A stretch of 64,000 nt of DNA from Neoechinorhynchus agilis. Lineage: Eukaryota > Acanthocephala. Under the pieces are notes generated by a model. It was given only the letters and a program-made list of their open reading frames with translations. It was not told the DNA's origin and ran no database searches. The position numbers and the translations under genes are program-made. Of this stretch, positions 21,426-32,039 are shown one piece after another; positions within the stretch are counted from its first letter, which is position 1, and each line of letters starts with the position of its first letter. The stretch spans positions 15,500,001 to 15,564,000 of the forward strand of contig CM121341.1 in the NCBI GenBank assembly GCA_051530055.1, given 5' to 3'.

Positions 21426-21840
21426 GTGAACAGTGGTTTTAGATCGACGACCAAGTCTAAGAAGTGCACGAAGAAAATGCACGATGAGATGCGAGACGAA
21501 AGAATCCAAGCCTTTGTGACGTCATTAATAAAAGAAACTGACGTTTAGCGCTTAAATGCAAAAAATTCACTGATCAACAGAAGTAACTCAATTCTCTGAT
21601 TAACACTACCAAATTGGACCAATGATGTCCTTAGTCACGAAAGAACGGCTTAATTTTTATCATCTCGTCGAGTGTTTAAACGGATCGACATTAAGTTTTG
21701 AACAAAATTTTGAGTTCAATTGTTAAAATTACGTCATTGAATCGGTCCAATAGAAGAGGTTGATACCCACTTTATAATCAGGGACAATATCAGTTTTTGG
21801 TTTTAATCATTTTATGCTCTACAGTTTTGGAATATTAATT
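21426..21840. other. Intergenic; eL33 promoter side
   Basis: No gene. It should hold the minus-strand promoter of eL33, but no distinct motif is visible. Confidence 0.4.
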
Positions 21841-22262
21841 TAAAAGAGGAATTAGACATTTAGCCTTTCCCTATATCTACGTTTCCATGCTGCCCAATCT
21901 TCCCGGATATCATAACCGGAAATGAACCAGAGGAAAGACCAACCTTACAAGCGCTCCTGCAAATAATAAACTCCAATTCTCACCAGAATGGACCTTCCTA
22001 CTCGATCGGATATTCTCAAACGAACGGACTTTCCCCTTCTTCTCACGCATTTCTCTCTCGAGAGGTTGCGGTTCCCTCGACAACCAATTGATCCTGTTTT
22101 CGAACGGATTTTCCCGACCTCACCAAATCCGCATTTTCAATCCAATATTGTTTATCGCTCAAATAACGATTACCTTGCCTTCGTCAAAAATAATGGCATA
22201 AAGAGAGGCCAAAGGTACATGAGTCCAATTCTTATTATCTAATAAACAAATAAACGTTTTAT
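21841..22262 (+). mobile_element. LINE family B, 3'-terminal fragment
   Basis: The plus-strand sequence is the reverse complement of 5.35-5.70 kb (CTACTCGATCGGATATTCTC and flanking bases), so it is a 3'-end fragment of family B in the opposite orientation. It ends in an AATAAACAAATAAACG..TTATTATTAT tail. Confidence 0.82.
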
Positions 22263-22735
22263 TATTATAGATGATCGAAGCATACGAAGAACAATTATCG
22301 GTGGCTTGTAAGTACGGGTGTATTCGCCTTATCGGTCTAAACGGAAAATATTTTCTGCGATTAGATCATAAGTGAATCATTTTCTGATCTTAAAAAAATT
22401 GAATCGCTTGTAAGTGAGCAAGAAATTTGCCTGGACTCAAGTCAAACAGGGGGTTGTGTTTGTATAACTCACATTCCTCCGGCAAACTCTCACATTCATC
22501 TCATGTCGGCTTGCTGGAATCCGTTTAGGAAAAGTCAAACGTTGTCTACCAAAGTTGGTTATTTTTTCCAATTTGATTCTGGTACACTGATCACACTTAT
22601 TTGGAATGATTGCAATGAGTGCTTTGATCAAAGTACTGACAATCTAAATAGTATCTGGGAAGCACTGACGAAAGGTGCTTTTGTTGTAAGACGGATTTAT
22701 GGTTTTAGTCTAATGAACTTAATTTCGATATGTGA
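22263..22735. other. Intergenic with an unassigned minus-strand ORF
   Basis: The minus strand has a 64-residue ORF (22437-22631) with paired cysteines (IIPNKCDQCTRIKLEK). I could not connect it to exons or to a family, so it is not called as a gene. Confidence 0.3.
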
Positions 22736-22744
22736 GGTACCGGG

Positions 22745-22930
22745 GAATGTGATTAGAATTATTGTTTTGGTCTACACCCTGTAAATGAGTATTTACTAAA
22801 GACGTTTCGAACCTCGTCGGGTTCATCATCAGTTTGTTTGTTAGTAATAGACGCAATGATGAACCCGACGAGGTTCGAAACGTCTTTAGTAAATACTCAT
22901 TTACAGGGTGTAGACCAAAACAATAATTCC
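22745..22930. repeat. PLE-type foldback element with hammerhead-like core (copy 1)
   Basis: Near-perfect inverted repeat: arm 22760-22829 and arm 22856-22927 with a 26-bp spacer. On the minus strand the left arm reads CTGATGATGAACCC..GGTTCGAAACGTC (22832-22801), a hammerhead core with stem II GAACC/GGTTC and the palindromic ACGT as stem III. The flank GTGAGGTACCGGGGAATGTG is shared by all copies. Confidence 0.85.
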
Positions 22931-22935
22931 AACTT

Positions 22936-23260
22936 AATTTCCTAGAGAATTGTCCTTGGAGAGAATTGTATCCTTATTTGAATTCTTTAATGCATTAGAT
23001 TTTAATTTTTTTAATGCGAGGGAGAGTTCTGAACATCACCTCTACAGAGCCCCAGAACTGATCAAGAGACGGGATGAACTTTTCGCTACTTCACATCTCC
23101 ATGCGCATTTGTAGATTACTGAAGAACTTGTAAACGGCGAAAGCTCGAAAATATAGATTTTCTTTATCATTCCATGTCCATTTAAAAGCAAAATTTGAAA
23201 TGTTTTATCTTTGATTGTTCATTTGTCGTAAACTTGTTTTCTTTTTCGTGGTTCACCTCA
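22936..23260. repeat. PLE 3'-tail fragment
   Basis: Contains CTTCACATCTCCATGCGCAT and AAGCTCGAAAATATAGATTT, shared with 31.94 kb and the 14.3-14.6 kb repeat. No intact ORF. Confidence 0.5.
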
Positions 23261-23337
23261 ATTAGTAAAATGCAGATAGAAAAATATGACTTTTTAGAAA
23301 CGCGTGTACGATGAACGCTATATTGGCTTCAGTTTTA

Positions 23338-23369
23338 CTGATGATGAATTCAACAAGATTCGAAACGTC
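23338..23369 (+). ncRNA. Hammerhead-like core in PLE-type repeat (copy 2, stem II changed on both sides)
   Basis: CTGATGA, then stem II GAATT/GATTC with loop CAACAA, then GAAAC and GTC. Compared with the GAACC/GGTTC stem of copy 1, two stem positions differ, yet all five pairs remain possible (one becomes U-A, one U-G wobble). Flanks (ACCGGTTGTAGAC, then CCGGTACCTCACATATCGAC) mark it as a solo arm of the same family. Confidence 0.5.
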
Positions 23370-23641
23370 TTTAATAAATAACCATTTACCGGTTGTAGAC
23401 TTCTGAACAATAATTCCAATCACATTCCCCGGTACCTCACATATCGACAAGATGCTTAGTGGAAATTGAATTCAATTATTCGATTTTTTAATATTTGACT
23501 TGAAGGTTTTGATGTTCATTAAAGAAAATTCGTTATTCTAACTGCCGATTTTAATAACTCGCTAAAAGTCGCAAATCCGTCATAAAATATGTTCAAGAGT
23601 GTTTTAGACAATGGATAGGTTTAAGTAACCGAATATCTACT

Positions 23642-24226
23642 CAGACGCTACGAAAAGTGTTTCCGAATTGGAACACTTTTGAGCAGGGTTTTAACTTTAC
23701 GGACATTCCTCGTAGAATAATCCCGACCGATTGCTGCCCGAGTGATGTAACCAAAAACTGTCTTGATCTTTCACGCACTCTGGCACATGTATTGAATACA
23801 TGCGAACAATCAATCAGAAATTTGATCGGTGAAATGCAATTAGCTTTCATTTGTGCAACGCGATTGGAGTCGTGCGACTCACTTATTCAATACGGACGAA
23901 TTGTGCGAATCCTAACGTATTCTGAGACGTTTATGATCGAAAACGAAGACGCTTATTATGATATGATTTTACCAGCTCTTTATTTCCAACTAAAAACAGA
24001 TAAATCAATTATAGACGAATTCTCCACAGTTTCCGATAACACGTTCGGTAAAATTCTGAAGGATCTTTCTGTACGATTAAGCGAGATTGCTGGGAAAGAT
24101 TGCGACTTCAAACAAGAATTACTTCAGCAATTGAACGGCTATCTAAATGAGCTAGTTGGAGATTTGGAAGACGAAGAAGACGAAGAAGATGCGCCTGTGT
24201 ATGTCACTTTGAATAAATTCGATTGA
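23642..24226 (+). CDS. Orphan protein with acidic C-terminus
   Basis: Not recognised. An open frame of about 195 codons. It starts after a plausible acceptor (ATCTACTCAG, at 23641), so the first exon is probably missing: the GTG at 23657 is not a credible start. Predicted mostly helical and cytosolic, with seven cysteines (DCCPSDVTKNC, LNTCEQS, FICATRLESCDS) and a strongly acidic tail (DLEDEEDEEDAPVY). Low-complexity acidic tails are common in chaperone- or RNP-binding proteins, but nothing specific can be claimed. Codon use and length argue for a real gene. It lies 292 bp upstream of the Abitram gene on the same strand. Confidence 0.6.
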   Translation, partial: QTLRKVFPNWNTFEQGFNFTDIPRRIIPTDCCPSDVTKNCLDLSRTLAHVLNTCEQSIRNLIGEMQLAFICATRLESCDSLIQYGRIVRILTYSETFMIENEDAYYDMILPALYFQLKTDKSIIDEFSTVSDNTFGKILKDLSVRLSEIAGKDCDFKQELLQQLNGYLNELVGDLEDEEDEEDAPVYVTLNKFD

Positions 24227-24518
24227 GGTGAGTCGATTTATTTTTTTGCGATCAAAGGATTAGAAATTTTACATAATTTTTTTAGCAATTAATTGAACCT
24301 GATGGCTCATTACATTTTAAAGACAAAATACAAATAAATTGATCGGGTTTGTCATCAGTCTGCAGCACGAAAACAAATTTATATATAATTTGGTGAAATT
24401 CGAAGGTAAATGGTTCCCCAAAACTCGAATTGGACTTTTTGTAATGTTCTAATTGATCGTTATTAACTATTAGCTGAATTTTGCTAAGAAACAATTTTAT
24501 TTTTGCTTAAAGATTTAC

Positions 24519-25243
24519 ATGTTTAAGATGACTGAAATGCTCAACACTGTGTCCAAAAATGCATCGGGGATAAAACGTAAATTTAGCCGGTCCGATGAAG
24601 AACTAAGAAAGAGGATGCGGCTCTTATCCCGTTCTTCATGGTTATCGGGGAATTTCGAGAGATACGATAGACTTACAAAGCCAGGCGACAGTAGAACGAG
24701 TGGCGAATGCGTTCTGTTTCACAGGTTCAATAGTCGTATAGGTTTATTAGCGTTAAGTCTTGATCATCCCATCTTTACTGTGAAAGACAGAATCATCTCG
24801 CGTTTTGAGTACTTAGCAAGTGTTCCGCCAATTCCTAGAGAAGATGGAAAGTGCACGAATCAGCAATTGGGTAACAAAAATCCTCATAAGAAGCACCAAC
24901 GAAACGTTCTTTATACTGTAAGCAAAACGGAGCTCGCTTCGATAAAACTGTCTGACGGTTCGAAATACACAATAAAGTGTTGTTTAGGACTTACTCGTTT
25001 TTATGTGCGGGCTCAAAGTTGATCGAAACGCATAAAACGAGTTACGTAAAAGGACGGCTCGTTGAACTAAATGAACGGTTGATTGATGCGGATAATACTC
25101 AAGAGGTCCTCACAAAAGGAAATTTAGCAGATGACTTTAAGTCATTAAATTGTTCGACCTACTTAGCTGTGATATTGATTGATACTCGGGATGGAAAAGA
25201 TGCGAAAAAATGCAAGTGGTTACTCAAATATGAAAATGAATAA
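24519..25243 (+). CDS. ABITRAM: Abitram (FAM206A/Simiate) homologue
   Basis: Exons 24519-24976 and 25042-25243 join in frame across a 65-bp GT-AG intron (219 residues). The family is a small biotinyl-lipoyl-fold actin-binding protein reported to work in nucleus and growth cones. Matching segments are ERYDRLTKPGD near residue 48, SRIGLLALSLDHPI near 72, then LSDGSKYTIN-YVKGRLVELNERLI across the splice, and STYLAVILID near the end. The junction YTI-N-YVKGRLVE reproduces the conserved family sequence, which fixes the splice site. The N-terminal 40 residues are basic and not conserved. An insert rich in N, H and K (about residues 110-135) makes it slightly longer than the human protein. Confidence 0.85.
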
Positions 25244-25800
25244 ATTTTATAGACGAGTGATTAGTTGAAGTAAAATTTAATTGTTGTTGATTAGCGATCA
25301 GTTAACATCTTTAGAAAGTAAGGACGAAGCTTGAAACGCAAATTATTAATATTTTTGCCCAAAAATAGATTAGTCTGTTTGCGCAGTTATATTTGATTTT
25401 TATTTAGATTTTATACCGTGATGCCGGAAAGGACTGTGTTTCGTATTCCGGAAATTTAAATCACTGTAAAGATTTTATCTATGGATTGTTTTAGTCAATG
25501 CGAAATAATTTGCTTTTATTAATATTTCGTCCACTACGTGGGACGTTTTCAGGATTTTTTTGCAAGGTAGTCTGTTGCTTATAAGTGCCTCGAACAAAAC
25601 AAAATATAAATCACTTCGGAAATCTTAAAAGTCGAATAAATATGGCAATAAACTTACAAGTATTTTTAGTTTTACTCATATTGCACGAATACTGGTCGCT
25701 CCTAAAAAAAAGAGAGCGAAGCTTCGGTTGATTACACTTCTGAAAGCTACTATAAATTTATAAATTTCCTGATATTGTTGATACAATCAAGTTGTTTTAT
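25244..25800. other. Intergenic, no gene recognised
   Basis: AT-rich spacer between convergent genes (Abitram plus, cytochrome c minus). Nothing distinctive. Confidence 0.4.
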
Positions 25801-25802
25801 AA

Positions 25803-26138
25803 TTAATCTGCCTGATCAAAGATAAAATCAATAAGAGCATCAATATGCGTTTTGTTCCTCATTGGTTGTATCATTCCCTTCTTTTTTGGCGTTACTTCGA
25901 ACGGATTTAACAAATACTTTGTAAGCGTGTATCGATTCCAACGAAATCCATGTTTTTTGGCATCATCACTGTACTGGAACCCTTCAGCACTGGCTACTTG
26001 TCGGTTTTCAAGTCCGAACAAATTCGGACCAAATTTGTGTTTACCATTCGATTCAATGGAATGGCAATGTGAGCACAAATGTTCGAACAAACGTTTAAGG
26101 CGGAAATCATGCCACACGCCACACCATTCAGCAGAGTT
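25803..26138 (-). CDS. Divergent cytochrome c-like protein (N-terminus unresolved)
   Basis: The haem-attachment motif is present (LCSHCHSIE), followed by NGKHKFGPNLFGL and then AEGFQYSDDAKKHGFRWNRY, LTKYLLNP and a C-terminal helix THIDALIDFIFD. This is the cytochrome c order, and it carries electrons between complexes III and IV in the intermembrane space. The conserved PGTKM loop with the methionine ligand is replaced by TPKKKGMIQPM, so the Met may be displaced by a residue. Upstream of 26138 there is an in-frame stop, and no ATG lies in frame before the CxxCH; a short ATG exon near 26190 is in another frame. It may have an undetected 5' exon, or be a decaying paralogue of the main cytochrome c gene. 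Confidence 0.78.
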   Translation of the reverse strand, partial: NSAEWCGVWHDFRLKRLFEHLCSHCHSIESNGKHKFGPNLFGLENRQVASAEGFQYSDDAKKHGFRWNRYTLTKYLLNPFEVTPKKKGMIQPMRNKTHIDALIDFIFDQAD

Positions 26139-27400
26139 CCGTCAACATACCTCTTTCTGTTCCTTTACTCTGAACCACCTTCATTTGCGTCTAGAAAAGA
26201 AGGAGTGAGTGCATAAATGACGATATCCAAAAACTCGTCAAGCCGGCAAGCGAACGACGTGAACCATAAATCTTAAACACGTTCTTCATGTTTTCAACAA
26301 TTTTAGCAATTAGGCATTCGTGGCAAAAACAATTGAATAAAGTGAGTTGTATTGTACATCGGAAATATAGGTTATCTTTAAAAATACACCTGAAAACGCA
26401 AACGTACGTTGTTCAAATGCACTCACTTGTGTTGAAGAGCGTCATTGCTTGCGTAAAATGGGAACATTGTTTCTCGAGTTCACGTGGTTCATTAAAAAGG
26501 GAACATAAAATAACGCTTAAATACTGTAGATTTCCGGAAAAACGTAAAAATGGGATCGTATTTGACGTTGCTAAGGGAGGTGAGAACGCTTGTTGCAACC
26601 GAAATTACAATTTAGCGATGCTATTTTAAGTGTCCAAAGCTTATTTAAGGCCATAAAATTACCATTAGGATGATTATCTAAGTGTTCCTTTTGTTAAGAA
26701 AACCTACAGTGATTGTGAGCAGACTGTGCTTGTTCGACTTATGCATTTCAATTTTCATCAAGCACTCAAAATACTCACTTGTTAAATATTTTTGAGCAGC
26801 CATTGATTCTCAAAACATATTCTGCTTTCTTATCAAAATAAGACTTACCCGAAAAAAATGTGCCTTTATCCCTTAAAGTTAAATCCCAAGTGAGTCTTAA
26901 TCTGTTACGATGCAAAAAAGAGTGAGCCATAAACCCGACGTAATGTTTAACATAGCAGGGTTTTAAAACAGTCCCGAAAAAGTGGGAGAAAATCATCTAA
27001 AAATATAGATTGTTGTGAAAATTAAACTGCAGCCAACTGTTTGCGTACTAAACGTGGATTCCTTGGGCGTTTGAACTTCTCTTTTAGCATAACATTTCAA
27101 GCAAATGTTTGTAATTTTTTTGAAATGAGTATGAATTCGGAAATTTTATATCCCCACATATTACACAATCGCAAATTGCAACACAACTTTTGGAGAGTTG
27201 GTAAAAGTGAGTTTTATTTGTTGAATATTCTCATTCAAAAGTAGGAGAAAGCAGTCGTGATTCAATACTTTACAAAAGAAATGATTTAATTTATGCACAA
27301 AAGTGATATTTAAAATGGTTTTATTTAGAGTAACGCATCCTCAAACAACCTGATACACCACTGAGTAATTTCTAAAAGCTTCCTATTTCCAAAACAAAAT
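26139..27400. other. Intergenic, no gene recognised
   Basis: About 1.26 kb, AT-rich, with several short unrelated ORFs on both strands. No domain or repeat recognised. Confidence 0.4.
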
Positions 27401-27408
27401 TTTCAGAC
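27399..27408 (+). promoter_or_regulatory. Possible spliced-leader or 5'-UTR splice acceptor
   Basis: TTTTCAG lies two bases before the ATG of the RapGAP gene. In nematodes this position is typical of a trans-splice acceptor. It could equally be an ordinary 5'-UTR intron acceptor. Confidence 0.4.
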
Positions 27409-30341
27409 ATGTCGGATACTGAATCATCGGATGACGACATTACATCAGTTTTTTATTGCCTTAATGACTTGGGAGTTGAACTAAGTACTCACTACAAACA
27501 ACAGGTTTTAAAATTAGCCGCTGTTCATTTACGCACTTTGTATGCCTTGCACCCTTGATCGTTTCGTCGCTGTAGTCGTTGAAGTTGAAACTACCACTTA
27601 AATAATCTAATTCACTTTGACAGAATCTTTTGCGAACGATTAGTGAGGCCTTACGTACCTCGCACATTCCCTTATACTATATATCGATTCAAATTTGCAT
27701 CTATCCTCGGCCTTTCAATTACCTCATGAATGCATTGCGAACAAACAATAGCGTTCGACGTTTCTTTAGAAGCGAAGTGAAGTGGAAGGAAGGGGCATGA
27801 TTACGAGCGACAATGAGGAAAGCGATGACAGTCACGATAATAAGGAATCTGGTGAGAATACAACAATGAAGTTTTCGTCGGATAATTCGGCTGCATCACG
27901 ATTGTCGTCGGATACAAGTACTCACATTACGAATATCATCAAATCCGTTTCGAAGATCACTGCTGTAAGCATGCATGGGTCGTTTGTGGAAAACCTGGTA
28001 AATCGACGTCTTTTAAGCCCGCTATAAACCTTAACGAGGAAAGCACAATGAACCCAATTAGAAAAAAAGAAGCATCTCAACCCTTTCAGAGAACAACATC
28101 AAGTCCAGAAGCTCACAAATGGAAACTAGTGAGTACTACAGTGTTTTGAAAAGGGTTTAAATGTATAAATGTAATGATTAGCGAAAGTAGAATTAGTTTA
28201 AAATTTAAAAAGTACCGCGAAATTCGGGAAACGACATAAAATAATGATGAGATTTAAGTTATTGTAGTTCAAAAAGAAACGAATGACCTTACAGGAAAAA
28301 AATTCTCTTTACAAATGAATTGCCATTCGTGATATGAAAAAGATCGGGCTAACGATTTTCAGGAAATTCACTTGTTTTATTCGACAATGAAAACAACACC
28401 GTTGAAAATTTATATGTTTTTTAATAAACTTTTTCACAAGATCGTTGAGCTACAAACGATTTATTTATATTGAACAAAATGCTTCAACGCCTTTTTATTA
28501 TCCTCTTTAGAGATTTGCATTTTCAATAAAAAAGCATCACGAAAATCAATGTCAAGATAAGGATCAACGACACAGCCAACAGACAGGAAAACCTCAAGTT
28601 TCTACTGAAGATATTCGCCAAGTAGGTATAAAAACTATCTTCAAATAAAAACACAATGTAGGCTATCGCGAATGATCATTCAAATCGGTTGATAGTTCTG
28701 GTGGATCAGCATTCATTTTGGATGGAAGCAGGAACCCCGTCTTATTCTCAAATTCATAGACAAATTGCTGATGGCTCTTCATCGCTTCTTAATATCGACC
28801 AAGCAGCTAAAGTATATCGAAAGACTTTTATAGGACAAGAACATTGGAATTTCATTGGGACAGACAAGGATAACAGACATTACGTCCTTTCGTTTATTCG
28901 CGTTCTTGATGACATTCAAGATTTGAAATATCGAGCGGTGCTACGCACACCCTTAAAAATGATACACGGCATCATTGATTCCCTTCGATATCCACAGCCG
29001 ATCAGCGTATTTGATATATTCAGAGCAACTTTACCGTCGGTGCAAATTGAAAAATACATACAACTTATAGATGAAAAGGTGAATTTTGGGAAGGGGTTAT
29101 CGTACGTTTGATCTGTTCGACATTAATCTTAGCTTAGATATATGACGAACTCGCAATATACGACGAGCAATCAATCACCAGGAATTTTAAGTTCGGTATT
29201 TTGTACCAGAAAAGTGGCCAAGTTAGTTTTCACTGCAAACGTTCTCGGAATTAACGTGTTAATTTTCAAAAAGGTTACAGAAGAAGAAATGTACAACAAT
29301 GAGGAAATGAGCCCATTTTTTAAAAGATTTCTCGACGTTATTGCACAGAAGATCTCACTCAATGGCTACGGAGGGTATTTCTATTGTCGTAAAACTCTCA
29401 CTTTACATTCAAATCTTTTACATAAGGTACAACGGCGAACTGGACACAAAATATGACCTTACCGGTGAATCATCTTATGCAAGCAATTTTGAAGGAAACC
29501 AAATCATGTTCCACGTTGCTACTCTCCTTCCGTTCAATCCAAATGACCCACAACAAATTGAAAAGAAAAGACATATCGGTAATGATATCGTCGCTATTGT
29601 TTTACAGGAACATGGGGCAAAATTTTGTCCCAGCGTTATTGGTTCACATTTTTTACAAGTATTTGTCTGTTTGCAAAGGCAAAGCGAGGACGATAATGAC
29701 AACATGATAAAGGTAATCTAACTATAATAAAATTAAAATTCAGTTAAAAAATTGACTTATGAGAAAATCGAAGTATTATTGCTAGGCTTTATTTACTGCT
29801 AAAACTACGACGCTTACATGATTTTTTTAATTTATTTCTTAAAAGCCTAACAAGATTTAAAAAAAATGGAAAATTTTGGCTAAATTCGGTGGGATGATTA
29901 AACAGTGCTGTGATTTATAAATTTTAAAAGATTGAACGCGCATAATACATTATTTTTCGAACACTTCTAGGTAGAAGTAGCAGCTACACCCGAAGTGTCA
30001 AAGTTCGGACCTTACATGGAAGCCTCATATTCTTATGAGGATCCAACATTTCGGCAACTTCTTTATCGCAAAGATTCTCGGTATCAGAGGATTCATGATA
30101 CCAAGAAGTTTTGAAATATTCAAAGCTGATAAATGGTCAAATAGCAGCCTGTAGCTTCACTGGGAAGATTGGAATGCTCTTGAGAAAAAGAAGAGAAATG
30201 TTGTTTGACCATATGATTAACAAGTTGATTGATACGACAAGAAAGGAAAGTCCAATAGAAGATAAGAAAGATGTTTCTTGTTGTAGCGAACTCGAGGTAG
30301 GTTTCAAAACCCGCAATAGACCACTATTTAAGCGAGTTTAA
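27409..30341 (+). CDS. RAP1GAP: Rap GTPase-activating protein (Rap1GAP-like)
   Basis: Stimulates GTP hydrolysis by Rap GTPases at membranes. Exons that join in phase: 27409-27504, 27770-27997, 28039-28128, 28511-28625, 28696-29078, 29138-29221, 29274-29374, 29427-29712 and 29971-30072, then a last coding segment from 30126. The first intron is the least certain. The N-terminus is Ser/Asp-rich. The GAP fold starts with AAKVYRKTFIGQEHW. The catalytic region is strong: NFKFGILYQKSGQ, then IMFHVATLLPF, then PQQIEKKRHIGNDIVAIVLQ, whose HIGND holds the asparagine thumb. A conserved downstream helix (LLYRK, then LINGQIAACS) aligns with Rap1GAP without a gap. However, no in-phase GT-AG pair bridges 30072 to 30126. 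Confidence 0.92.
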
Positions 30342-31420
30342 GGGTAAACCTGTACTCCAAGAAAGGAAATTGAGAAAAAGGGCTTATACGTCCCCTGGAT
30401 TATCGAATAATTAAGATAAGAAGAATATAAATCCAAAACAATGTACATGAATTTAAAAACAAAAATAGAACTGCCCTGTCGAATGTGAGCATGCACCCAA
30501 TTGTCATTCTTAGAATTACGGTGAAAATACTCCCGGTTAAGAGGTATTTTATTGTTTAGAAATTTTTCAAAGGAGCAAGCCTAAGCTAAAATCGAAGGAT
30601 TTTCTCCATATGATTATCGTTCTTTCGCTGAAAGCAGGTCTTGTGCACTTAAAAGTCCAATATCTTGTCGTCTCTGCTGAAAATCATGTCTTTGAAACTT
30701 AGAAATTGTTTCCTGCAAGGAATGAAAGTTGTTAAGTGCATCAGATTTTGTTCTATTCGCTTAATTTCGATTTTTGGGCCTAATTAGCACAAACAAGTCA
30801 GATTAACAACACAAAATTCACGAAAAATGCGTGATATTGTTAAAATAAAAAAGACATTGCAAAAACTAAATTTCATTTGTAGTCCCAACCAATGGTGTTT
30901 TTTATTAATAAAAATCGACGAAGCACATTTCGCTTCAAAATGGAACACCAAAAGAGTTTGGTTCCTGAAGATCTTTAGTGTACTTAGTGTTCTATCTCAA
31001 GTTTTATCTATGCGCGGTTAAAGGTTCGATCTTATAACGAATTTGAAAATTTTAGATTATTTCTCGATAAAACTTCAGTCCACGTTCGCCCACCTTTCAG
31101 TGCGTAAACTTCGTTTAAATACCAAAGCTTTATCTTCAAAACCCCATTGAAGGGCATAAACCGAATCTAAGTCGACTTTGAGAATTGTATTCTTAATGGT
31201 TGATTGTGCAGGTTTTAACTTCAGCAAAATTAGAACTGCGAGAAGATATTGCTGCAATATAATAGCAGATACTCAATAAATCAAGTAAATTGTTACGCAG
31301 CAAATGTTTTCCATCATTAAACAATACAATCGGTAATAGGGTTTTCTAGTAAAGTTTTGAAGATTTCTCAGCTATCTACATGATGAGCACGAGCGGTTTG
31401 CGTACTCGAAATTTTTGATT
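30342..31420. other. Intergenic, no gene recognised
   Basis: About 1.1 kb. A minus-strand frame at 31075-31257 begins after an ATTGCAG acceptor-like site with a hydrophobic run (QYLLAVLILLKLKPAQS), but it lacks an ATG and partners, so it is not called. Confidence 0.35.
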
Positions 31421-31619
31421 TTTAGCTCATTCGAAAACGCAACCAATTCGTTTCTTCAAATCGTTTAATCGGCACACATCCAGCAGCCGTCCACAGAAGT
31501 GCGCATATACTTAGGCAAATCCTGACAATAACTGGACAGCGCCGGTATAATGTATAGCATCGTCCTTGATGTCTGTGGACGTTAATAATGAATAAGATTC
31601 GAAGTGCGGTCAAAGTTTC

Positions 31620-32000
31620 GTAGTCTACGAGATGATTAGCGAACGATGTTTGACCAATGACAATCTCGGGGTCATCTACATGGGAAAAACTGAACGGCCT
31701 TTCCGTCAACGTTTGAAGGAACACCTTCGAGGCACACTGAATCCAGACGCAAAATTATGGCCACAACACGGGCAACACACCACTCAGAGTCCCATTGGGA
31801 CGGGGAAAGACTCTCCACGTGAGTTAGGTTTTTGGCCAAGGACCCGGTGGAACTATCTATCGACGAGGTACTATTTATATCACGGGCAGTTGGACGGGAC
31901 GAACTTTCCACAATTCAATGTCGCTACTTTAACACACACTTCACATCTCCATGCGCATTTGTCGGCTAAAATGTCCATTTAAAAACAAAACTTGATCAAT
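31620..32000 (+). mobile_element. Penelope-like element, GIY-YIG/3'-tail fragment
   Basis: The plus-strand reading NLGVIYMGKTERPFRQRLKE is a GIY-YIG core with its arginine and the following EHLRG helix. It is followed by frame-broken sequence and the CTTCACATCTCCATGCGCAT tail also found at 23.08 kb. Confidence 0.8.
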
Positions 32001-32039
32001 CATACGGCTGGAAAAATCAAGTAGTATTTCACACTACTA

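Noticed and set aside
22437-22631. Minus-strand ORF with paired cysteines, faintly like a chemosensory (OS-D) protein
   Set aside because: Only a short stretch looks similar, the cysteine spacing is wrong, and no signal peptide or partner exon was found.
31075-31257. Hydrophobic minus-strand ORF that looks like a small secreted protein
   Set aside because: It has no ATG (the frame starts with TTG after an acceptor-like site) and no upstream exon was found.
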